Assembly: GCA_024516035.1 (NCBI GenBank)
Contig: CM044963.1
Coordinates: forward strand, 26,423,705-26,487,704
Reading direction: 5' to 3'
From: Bactericera cockerelli
Lineage: Eukaryota; Arthropoda; Insecta; Hemiptera; Triozidae
DNA: 64,000 bases
The notes below the pieces were generated by a model. The model was not told the DNA's origin, made no database searches, and saw nothing but the letters and a program-made list of their open reading frames with translations. The translations under genes and the position numbers were made by a program. This document shows positions 1 through 43,700 of the stretch, piece by piece (the first letter of the stretch is position 1; each line of letters begins with the position of its first letter).

Positions 1-32172
<32,172 letters not shown>

Positions 32173-33441
32173 TTGATATAATTGATTTTAATACCTACTA
32201 ATTGTTATAGAATTATGACAAAAGATTGTTAATTCCTGGATTTTTGGTTAAAGTTAACAAGAGAATATTCCGATCCGAATTTTCATTTTCAAATCGTTGA
32301 ATGCAAAGTTTACAAATTTGAATTTTCCCGCGTCTGCGAGGGCAGCAGCCCCTCCCCCCTCAACCGCCATGAAATAAGGAATCAAAGAGCGGGAATATTT
32401 AAAATCATTAAAAATATCAATTTTTGAAAGGTGCATGTAGTGCATCTAGAGTTGCCGCGATTAGTTCAAATCTCGATAATCGATTATCGATTAATCGGAC
32501 TCGTTGGTAATCGATTAATCGATTAATCGACACTCAAATAATCGATTAATCGATTATTTGACGATTATCTGAAATTAACCAAAAATTGACTTTGACTAAT
32601 TTTTACTTTTTTTTTTTGTCGCGACCACATATTATTTTTATTTCATATTATCATTTCTCATATCTTTTCCTTTAATTAGATACTAATTGAGCCAATTTTG
32701 ACCTCTACTGGATCTATAGTGCCCACTCTGAAAAAAAAAAAAAAAAAAAATACCAATTTTTTCACCTAACTAGATTTTATTAATTTTTTTTTTCTTTTTA
32801 TATAGTTTGTCACGACGGCATATATTTTATCAATTTAAAAAACAAGTTGTTATAGTTCACTTGACACTTAAATTTATTAGATTTATTGTTCTTTTGTTCT
32901 TTGATTAGGTATGTTAGAAGGAAAATGATCAAAATGACAAATATGACAATATTGACAATGACAGAATTGAGAATGACACTTTTAGTTTTTAAAATTTTAA
33001 TGTTAGGTTATTTAAAAAATGCCGTGATTTCCGCCTTTTATAACCAGTAACCAGTGTTGCCAGAAAAAATTTAAAAAAATCCCCCAATTTTTACTTTTTT
33101 TTCCCCCAATCCCAAGGTGCTTGCCAGATCTAGATAACTATAAACTATATTAACTAGATAGTAGATAGTCCAAAATAATCGATTAATCGACATGAAAATA
33201 ATCGATTAATCGATTATCTGACTAGTCACTAATCGTTAATCGATTATCAAATAATCGATTATTAATAATCGATTAATCGATTAGTTCGATTAATCGCGGC
33301 AACTCTATAGTGCATGTACTTGAACTGCTTGTAGCTTGTACCATGTGGCCAAATTTAGGTTGTTCTAGGTAGATTACTAATTTATGAAATGAACCAAATA
33401 TTATTCAATTGAGCCTATAATTGATTTTTAGAGTTCTTAAG
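32173..33441. promoter_or_regulatory. Divergent DHX38/KRI1 intergenic region
   Basis: The two genes start back-to-back. Once the element at 32449-33305 is removed only about 410 bases separate them, so a shared bidirectional promoter is likely. A GC-rich patch at 32325-32375 lies nearest the DHX38 start. No TATA box evident. Confidence 0.55.
32449..33305. mobile_element. Palindrome-rich TA-flanked element
   Basis: Ends GAGTTGCCGCGATTA and its reverse complement, with TA on each side. Subterminal blocks consist of repeated ATCGATTAATCGAT palindromes at both ends. No ORF. It sits in the shared promoter gap. Confidence 0.85.
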
Positions 33442-33507
33442 ATGTCAGACGGAGAATCTGATCCTGTATCAAGTTCATCATCTGAGGAAGAAGATGAAAT
33501 TGGGAAG
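33442..33507 (+). CDS. KRI1: KRI1 first visible exon (start provisional)
   Basis: Encodes [20 protein letters not shown] then GK, before gtaggt. The serine/glutamate stretch fits the acidic segment that follows the missing N-terminal block. The ATG is preceded by a pyrimidine-rich stretch and ttaag, so this could be an internal exon with the true start further upstream. Confidence 0.65.
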
Positions 33508-36500
33508 GTAGGTACCTACTTGTTTTTGCTTCACAGATTTGAGCAGTTATTTGGAATTTCTTCTAAAAATCTTGGCCTCACTCGGGCTAGGTGAGGTTAA
33601 TTTGAGTAGCTAACTTGGTTGTATATCCATCAAATGGTGCTTAAAACCAGAGCTGGTGCATATGATTAGCCCAGTTGTTAGATACTTGTTACCATGCTGA
33701 AGGTCTTGAGTTTAAATCTCAGAGCTGACAAAAAAAATTATAGGTAGGTACTCTAAATTTGACTAAATTTGTTTCCAAGGGATTCCTTCTGGTGCACTCT
33801 TAGGTGCATAAAGAGTATTGGGGGAGTGATGGTCTCCAGCCAAACTCAAGAGAAAAGTTGGCTTGTTCTGAACCACATATTTTTATGTGCAATCAACCAT
33901 TGTGCTTTTTCTTGATATGCCACTAACCCTTGGGAAATTGCAAGCTAGTCTGACTTGTTAGGGTTGGCTCATCTGTTCTCAGTTTATAGTCCTCTAGTCT
34001 TCTCCCTCTATAACATCCCCCAGCCAGACCTATCTTAGTAGAAAAGTTGCTGTTTCAACTTTATAAAAGGCTCTTAATTATAATAAAAAAACCATAATCA
34101 TTATGATAAGAACTAGTAGTTACTGTTAAATTCAAATAGGTAAATGCCAATCAAAGTACAGAATAATTAAGTATAAGATCATTCTCATTCTAATAATGTT
34201 CAATTTGTACCTAAACCCACATGAGTAGGTGGTGGACTAGTAACCTGGAGGTCAGTGGTTCAAGTCCTGGTTTCAGTGTAGATTTGGTAAAGCAAGTTTA
34301 AGTAATTGTGATATTACAACATAGATTAACACAATTATGATTACTTTTTTTTTCAATTAGTACTTAACCTCTGAATTTCTAATAAAATTATTGAATAAAC
34401 AACTTCAAATTTCACCCTTGTTTGAGTTGTTCATTTATTTATTATTATTATTATTATTTTTCAGGAGCTCACATTAGAAGTTGAGAAAAAATTCTTGAAA
34501 ACACTTCAAAGTTTAAAAACAAAAGACCCAGCCATATATGATGCAAATGTAAAGTTTTTTGATGCTCCTGCTGCAAAAGAAGAAATTAATGATGAAGTGA
34601 CCAAAAGAAAATCAAAACAGAAGAAAGAAAAACCGTTTCTGCTGAGTGATTATGACAAACTATTGGTCAAATCTGGTGGAGAAATCAAGGAGGAACCAGG
34701 TAGATTTACTTTATTCTTGTTAAAAACAAAGCCTTAAAATTATAAAAACATACTCTGAACCCACAGGTTGATTTTTTTTAGTTTGATGAACTGTTCTGAG
34801 TCTGACTGGGGGCTATAATCAGGGAGTAGACCAGCAGTCTGACTGGAGGACTATAAACAAGGAGTAGACCAGCAGTCTGGCTGGGGGACTAAAAACAGGG
34901 AGTAGCCCAGCATTGGCTTGGTTCTGGGGGCCCTTTTCAATTATTAGCCTCCTTGTAAAGACAGTGGTAGAAGTGCTGAGTCATTCCTCCACTGTGTGGC
35001 TACCATCGTTCACAATGACACCACCCTGTGATGATGAACTGTTCTGTATAGCTGCACATACATAAATATCAAATCAAAAATGTTTATAAAAACAATACAA
35101 ATTCCAAGTGTATATATGCAAGTTCTTTTGTGTTATATCACATTTTTAGTGGGTAGTTCACTTTTACATAACTTCTAGTTTTACATAATATCTTTTGCCC
35201 AAAAAACATTATTTTTATTGTAATATAATATATTATGTACCACAAGCCTAGTATGCTCCTGCCACTCAGCCATTGTGACTAGGTCCTCAATTTTAAATAA
35301 TTCAATGTTTAATAAATTAATTGCAGATGTTCTACCAAGCTACAATGAAGAACAAGAAGAAATAAAATCTAATTTGAAGAAAGCCCTGTTGGAAAGTGAT
35401 GACTCAGATGAAGAAGGCTCTTCACTGCTGACGCTGAAACCCAAATCCAAATCTACGGAAACAGAGAACAGTGCTACCTCAGATGAGGAAACAGAGATCA
35501 AGCATTGGTTGACAGGGACGAAGAGTGAGCTGAAAAATAAGCTTATTGAACAAGAGCTGAAGCCGTTGCATGATATCTGGACCAACCCGGAGCTGGACGA
35601 TGGGGAGACTTACCTCAGAGACTATATTCTTAATAAAAGGTAAAATTAATATAATCAGGCTTCTTCTTTCACTTTGCCTTTCCCTACTTGAGGTCTATAT
35701 GGAATATTGTTATGTTTTTTTTATTGTAATTAACTATTAAGAAATCTCCTTCTTGCAGGATAGAAAACAGTATTCTAATGTAAAAAAAAAGTTATCAATA
35801 GTGTCATATTTGTGTTAATCACAATATTGTGATATCACAACTACTCAAACCTTATTAATCAAGCTACTGAGGTCAGTGTGTATTGTACTGTAAGTCAATC
35901 TTTAGCATCACTATTGCAGTATGAAAAAGAGTATTGTAGTTATTTCCATTTCAACAAAACAATTTCCTCAGGTACCTGGACGACACCGGTACTGAAGCGA
36001 ACAAATCCAACACCAAAAGCGACGACCAATCATCGTCCAGCGACGACGATTTCGACTCGAAGCAAGAAGAGTTCGAGCACAAGTTCAACTTTCGATTTGA
36101 AGAGCCAGACCAGGAGTTCATCAAGCGCTACCCACGCACCATGGAGGCTTCCATGCGGAGGAGGGAGAGCAAGCGGAAAGTGAAGCGAGAGCAGGCGAAG
36201 AAGAACAAAGAGGATAAGGTGGAGAAGAAGAGGGAGGAGATGAAGAAATTGAGGCGAGCCAAGCGCGAGGAGATTCTGAGTCATCTGAATAACCTGAAGA
36301 GTATCACCGGGAACGAGACGCTGGCTTTCAAGGTGAGAGGCTTTTTCTTTCTTTTTTATCTAATGTGTATGTATACAATATGTATGTGTGATTATTATTA
36401 TTATTATACAATTCTTTATTAGATACAAAAGGACATTATGTACATACATATAAATAATAATTTTAACAGTGAAAAAAATAAAAAAAAAACAATATATACA

Positions 36501-39386
36501 ATAAAAATAAAAAAGAATAGAAAATATTTGAAAACGTATGTCCTAACTAAAGGGTGGGGTTATTGCCTATGGCAATCTCTTCCACCCAACCTTTGGAGTT
36601 CCCTATCTAGGTATTTCAATAATAATATAAAAAAGAAGCTAAATAAATAATAATAATAAATAAAATATATGTGATTGTGTAGATTAGTGTTGTAAATATG
36701 AAACCAAAACTTCTTAAATATATCAAAACCGAAAATACTTACCAGAATTAGGGATTAGTTAAACTCATGTAATGGTTACTGCAGAAAATCGAGCCCTTTC
36801 ATTGTTTCATTATTTTAATTGTATTTTTTTTTTTTTTTTTTTTTTTTCTTTAATACTAATTGTATTGAATTCAGGATCAGATAACTGTTACACCATGGAG
36901 GCTGGCTTATTTTTATTGAAACAGATTCAATCAAGTTTTATTTACAAAATATATTAGGTATATACAATTTACAAGAAATAAAGTTGAAATAATTAAACAA
37001 AATTTGATCAAGGGTGGTGCTAATTCTCTTCCATTTATTTCATTTAAATACAATAAATATTATTTAATTATGTCCAGGAAGAGATGTTGGGAGGAGAATT
37101 CAACCCTGATGAGCACGACAAGATCATGCAGTCCATGTTTAATGAGGAGTTCTATGCTGGGCAGGAGGATGAGAAGCCTGTGTTCCAAGATGATGAGGAC
37201 TTTGGTATGAGATAATATAACTTTTGAGCCAGGCGTCACGGGCAACCTAATAGTCCTCTAGTCTTCTCCCTCTATAACATCCCCCAGCCAGACCTAGGAA
37301 ATAGAGGTGTATTAAATATATAAGAAATTATAGGTATGGTATTTTATGTATTTATGTAACAATAATGTGAATATCTTGTTTATGTAATGTATCTGTGAAA
37401 ACAAAATAAAACCCCAAAAAGGGAGGCCCGTGCTCTGTACAGAGTGTCAGAAGACTTATTATTATTATTATTATTTTTAATACCATTTTTTTAATGTCAT
37501 TTCTCTTGATCAAAAGTGATACTACAGAGCTAGTCTTGTTTATTGTACTCGTATGAATAATTTAATAAAAAATCAATTTGTTCAATCAATATAGTCTAAA
37601 CAAAAATGTGTACCTGAACAGTCTGTTGTATTGTCTTTATAAAGCAGCCCTTGCAAAATGAATGGCCATGCAAATTGAATAAAATAATATCAATGAAAAT
37701 ATACAGCTTTGATTGACAGCTCTAAAAGAGGGAGAGAGAGAAAGAAAAAAATTATGTATTACTGACTTACTAAGTTATCATATTTATGTTAATCACTTAC
37801 GTGATATCACAACTACTCAAACTCGCTTTACTAAATCCACGCTGAAACCGTGACTTGAACCACCGACCTCCAGGTTACAAGTCCATCGCCTTATCGTTCA
37901 AGCCACTGAGGTCGGTTACTGACTAACTATTTTATGTGTTACTCCTGTGCAGATTACCCTGAAGTTGACAACGTTGAGGATGGTGGTGAATACGAGGGTG
38001 ACTATCCAGAGGATCTCGACAGTCAGGAGTATTCTGGAGAGCCAGAACACGAGGATCCGGAAGACGCGACACAAGAGGAGTTCACTGCTGATGGAGAGCT
38101 TATAGTGAGACCTTTTTTTTTAAAAAAAAAAAAAAAAAAAATGAGTGTTTCACAGCCTTTTTTATTTCGTAGCCATGAAACACGAGCTACTGTAGACGCT
38201 TGTGGTCTGTGTTGTAGCCTGCCCATCCCGTAGTATGCCTCCCCTCTGATGGGCGAGAAGTGACACAATACTTCCCATTTAGGTGCTGGGTCAACTATAG
38301 CAGAGTGGAGTATCGCATTAGGCTTGCAGATGACCTGGGTTCGATCCTCAGCAATGTAGGATTTTTTCTGCTCTGTACTTGGATGTTCGGGGTCCACTCA
38401 TAACTCGTGAGGAAGATTGAGTGGTTACTTGTATGAGTAGCGACCAGTGGTGGCGTTACTAGAGTATAAAGAATTATATAAAAATAATTTGGATAAGTAA
38501 AGGAGGCCCTTAGTGATACTGTATGGCTCAGACCAGAGTTTTTCCAGAAATATATCTTGCTTCTATAACCTTGCCTTTATGAATTTTTATTGTGTGTCAT
38601 ATCTGTCATGTATATTAAATATTTTATATTCATGGCATTTCATGTAGGCAATATTGATTATATGTTGAATATAAATTGTTTTGTAAAAATGAAGAAAGAA
38701 AGAAAAAAAATCCCCCTATAGGGAGGCCCGTGCTCTATACAAAGTCTCAGAGGGCTTTTTTTATCATCTCATACTAAAGAGGATAAGTAAGTACTGATGT
38801 ACTTTTTGGAAAAATTAAATAAATAATCTGTTTGTTTATTAAACTGATGATCGACACTAATACATAGAAGTATTTTTGTAACTGTAAAGAAAATCTAATC
38901 TGGAAGGAAGAGAATGCCGTTGGCATTAGCACCGCCCTTGATCAAGTTTTGTTTTGTTAGTTTTAATTTCTATGTATGTAGGATATCTTCTATGTTATTT
39001 GTAAATAAAACTTGATCCAACATAATTAATAATCCATTGCCATTGACACCTCCTCAGACCGACTGTGACTACGACCCCAGTCAGGCTGGGGCGAGGGGGA
39101 GGGCGGGGGGCCGCAAGCTAGGCCGCGCCAAGCTCAAGCGTCTGATGCGGAGAGAGAAGCGCGGGGGGGCCGCTGGGCCTGGGGCCGCCAAGTCTCTCTT
39201 CGCTCAGGCCGCGGCCCGGCCGAAGCCAGCGTTCAACCCGCAGGACAAGACCTTCGTCCAGTATGTGGACGAGTACTACGGGCTGGAGTTTGAGGATCTG
39301 ATCGGGGGAGACCTGCCTTGCCGGTTCAAGTACAAGCGGGTGGTGCCCAACAGCTATGGGCTCAGCATTGACGAGGTGAGGGTTGA

Positions 39387-39427
<41 letters not shown>

Positions 39428-39782
39428 ACATATTTGATCAAGTTTTATTTACAAACTAGCGGGCTGCACCCGCTTCGCCAAGCCATCACACACACACACA
39501 CACCCCCCATACATCACACACACACACACATACATCACACACACACACATGCACCACACCCACCACACCATACACATATACACACAACACACACAACCAT
39601 CCACACACACATAAACACATCCACACACATCCATACACAGCTTACACGTACACACACACACACGCACACACACATACATAACACGCACACACACATACAC
39701 CACACCCACACACACATACACCACACCCACAACACACACACCCATCCACACACACACCCACCCACACACGCACCCACACACA

Positions 39783-39813
<31 letters not shown>

Positions 39814-40698
39814 CCCCCCCCACACACACACACACACACCCACACACACACACACACACAACCATCATCGCTGTAAATTTCAAAATCCAGAGCAAAATCT
39901 ATCATAGCGGATATTGATAATGTAGCAAACTGGCCCATATTTCGAGAACGGTTTGTCAGAATATGGCAACAAAGAGCTCAAATAAAATCATGTGGTGTTC
40001 TCAGACAGTTTTTACAATAAAAATATAGGTCCTCGCGATAACTTTTTAGTTCCGTGCTGGAATCTGTAAAAAAAAACGTGAAAAGTCTGAAAAAATGGTC
40101 GAAATTTCGAACATTCTGGCTTCTATCTCGAGAACGGTACGTCAGAATGTGGCCTAATATGAATAAAATGAAATCTAGTTTTGTCTAATGTGTTATTAAA
40201 TAATAAAAAATCTGGTGTAAACATCACACGACTTTCCTTATCATATTAGGAATGGGAACAGGACCAAAAGCCACTGGTGACTCAAAGGTAACAGTCAGCT
40301 AAAAATCAATGCCAAATTCGTAATCAGCACCTCAAAATCATTGGATTTGATATGTCACAATCCCCATCTAGGATGAATAATAAAAAAGTTAGTCTGAGCG
40401 GGTCCCCCCCAAAATACCGGTAAATTGGGGCCGAGGTCCAAAAAGTTCAAGATATCAAAAAAATGATAAGAAGAGACCCCTATTATTTTTTTAATCTAAG
40501 AAAATGTTGTTCTGTAATTTTTTTTTGTATCTTTAACCAATTCATAGAAGCGGCGCTTGCGGCCAATATTTGCGGCCCTGCGGCCGCATTTTGCGGCCGA
40601 TTTCAACCAAAAGTTTCGTGGTTCGTCTGGTGTATAAAATTGATTTGCATACCAAATTTCAAGTCTCTAGCTCTTACCGTTCTTGAGATATCCTGTTC

Positions 40699-40732
<34 letters not shown>

Positions 40733-43700
40733 GCACGGACCAATGGCTAAAAACAACTTTTTTGGTATCCTGAGGCTATGATTCGTCCAGAAATGTGAAA
40801 AACTGGGTAGGTCAAATTTTCGACGAATACAATACTTTCCTTATTATAGGATAAGGAAAGTAAAAATATAGGTCCTCGCGACAAATTTTAAGTTCCGCGC
40901 TGGAATCTGCTAAAAAACGTGAAAAGTCTGAAAAAAAGGTCGAAATTTCGAACATTCTGGCTTATATCTCGAGAACGGTACGTAAGAATGTGGCCTAAAA
41001 TGAATTAAATGAAAGCTAATTTTGTCTAATGTGTTATTAAATAATAAAAAATATAGGTCCTCGCGATAGATTTCAAGTTTCAGGGCAAAGACTGTCTTAA
41101 AATCGGCCCCGTCCTCAAGGAAATACTTGAGGAAGGTCATAACTCAAGGACGGTTTGGAATTTCGGACTTTTGATAGTGTTCCTGGTATTTTCCGGCGAT
41201 TTTACTTGGGGTCATCTCTCATCAATTTTTCGCTATCTCTTACCGTTTCGCCTAAACAATTCCTGCACACAAAGCCACAAAGCCCGTCCATATTTCTCAT
41301 TTATATATAGAGATAACATAGAATATATACATACTTAGGAATTAATATTAACAAAACAAAACTTGATCAAGGGCGGTGCTAATGCCAACGGCATTCTCTT
41401 CCGCACCACCCTTGATAAAAAAAAGATAAAAGAAAGAAAAAAGAAGAAGACAAAGACACAGACAAAGAAAAAATAAAAGAAATTATATACATAAAAAGAA
41501 GAAAAATAAAATAATGAAATATGGGTTTAAAAAAAAAAGTGATGAGAGTGTATGATCAAGTAGAAGCTATGGACTCAGCATTCAGGAGGTGAGCGTTGAA
41601 TTGAAGTCAAGTGATAAGTTCTCAAAAAAAAAAGTGATGAGAGTGTATGATCAAGTAGAAGCTATGGACTCAGTATTGACGAGGTGAGGGTTGAATTGAA
41701 GTCAAGTGATGAGAGTGTATGATCAAGTAGAAGCTATGGACTCAGCATTTAGGAGGTGAGGGTTGAATTGAAGTCAAGTGATGAGAGTGTATGATCAAGT
41801 AGAAGCTATGGACTCAGCATTCAGGAGGTGAGCGTTGAATTGAAATCACATGATGAGAGTGTATGATCAAGTAGAAGCTATGGACTCAGCATTCAGGAGG
41901 TGAGCGTTGAATTGAAATCAAGTGATGAGAGTGTATGATCAAGTAGAATAGAATATACTTTGGTTTGCTGAGGCAAGAGCGATAATGACTGTACTTGGAA
42001 CAACCAAGTACTGAGTAGAAAAAATCATGATCTGCTGGGGATCGAACCCGTTAACTCACTCGGCCACGGTGACTAAAAGATTGAGAAAATATATTTGAAG
42101 AGAGAAAATATTATGAAATAATAGAGTCCCATTATTTCAACTGTTGTTTTGGTGCAATTACTTACTTTTAAAACACTCAATTCATAGATTTGGACAGATC
42201 CCTGCGCTACATAAGCACTGGACTAGCTAGTTAACCAGTACGATCACTATTGTATGGTGTCTTCCTTTGACCAACTAATAATTATGTATCATCACTGAAG
42301 TTGCGATATAATAATATCGCCTTATTTATACTGCCCGATAATGACTATGAAAGTCCCATTATTCCAGCAGTAAGCCCAAGACATATTATTATGTGGTAAA
42401 AATCCCAAATGGGAGGATAACTTGTCATGTCCCTGCTGGGTTTTGAACCCACGACCTCTGGAACCTCTGGATTCACAGAGTGCCGCCTTTACCACTGAGC
42501 TACCGGGACAGACTATAAAAACAAAGAAATGTTTCTTTCCCATCAGATCCTAGCAGCGGATGACAAAGAGCTGAACAAGTGGTGTCCAGTGAAGAAGATT
42601 TACTCGCAGAGAGCAGAGCATGTGGAGAGGAATGAAGTGAGGGTGTACACTCAGCGGTCAACCGATGAGCAACTCAAGCGCAAACTCTTGCCTAGTCTGT
42701 TCAAACCTCCGGATGAAAGGTAAGTAGAATATAGAACAGGGTATAATGAAGTGATGGTAGACACTCAGCGGTCAACCGATGAGCAACTCAAGCGCAAACT
42801 CTTGCCTAGCCTATTCAAACCTCCGGATGAAAGGTAAGTAGAATATAGAACAGGGTATAATGAAGTGATGGTAGACACTCAGCGGTCAACCGATGAGCAA
42901 CTCAAGCGCAAACTCTTGCCTAGTCTATTCAAACCTCCGGATGAAGGGTAAGTAGAATATAGAACAGGGTATAATGAAGTGATGGTAGACACTCAGCGGT
43001 CAACCGATGAGCAACTCAAGCGCAAACTCTTGCCTAGTCTATTCAAACCTCCGCATAAAGGGTAATTTTTTTTTTAAAGGTAGTTGTGCCCCGAAACTGC
43101 TTTCGCATTACTTCAGGGCACTTTACCTTTACACCCATGCCATTCCGGAAACGAAAAATGTATGAAGGGTAAGTTGAATATAGAACAGGGTATAATGAAG
43201 TGAGGGTGTACACTCAGCGGTCAACCGATGAGCAACTCAAGCGCAAACTCTTGCCTAGTCTATTCAAACCTCCGGATGAAGGGTAAGTAGAATATAGAAC
43301 AGGGTATAATGAAGTGAGGGTGCACACTCAGGGCAGGTAGAATAAAAAATAAAACAATGATGGAAATCGAACAGAATATTGATAAAAAGAAAATGCTTTC
43401 ATAGGTTATAATGAAAAGATGTTATTGTACCTCCTGTTATGAGTTATTAAAGTCAGAGGTTTTACCCTCTAGTCACTGGAAATCTTACCACCTACCCACA
43501 TAAAGCTTACCCAACCTATATTGAGCTGGATTTTTTTTTTATTATAGAAAATACTGCCAAACCCGGGATTAAACTCAGAAATATTTTAAAGTCTGCTTTT
43601 GTTATGAATATAAAAAAAGTTTTATTTATTTACACTTTATTAGGTAATAGGACATATTATATACAATACAAATAATTACAAATGAAAATACAATCTTAAT

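Larger units (their letters stand above)
39456..41313 (-). mobile_element. Non-autonomous Helitron with nested insertions
   Basis: The minus-strand 5' end TCTCTATATATAAATGAG follows an A; the 3' end is GCGGGTGCAGCCCGCTAG (hairpin then CTAG) before a T, the expected A|T insertion. Inside are a CA-rich microsatellite (39489-39860) and element P (40205-40862). No Rep/helicase ORF. In KRI1 intron 7. Confidence 0.85.

Noticed and set aside
39434..39938. His/Thr-rich and Cys/Val-rich open frames
   Set aside because: Pure products of the CA/GT repeat.
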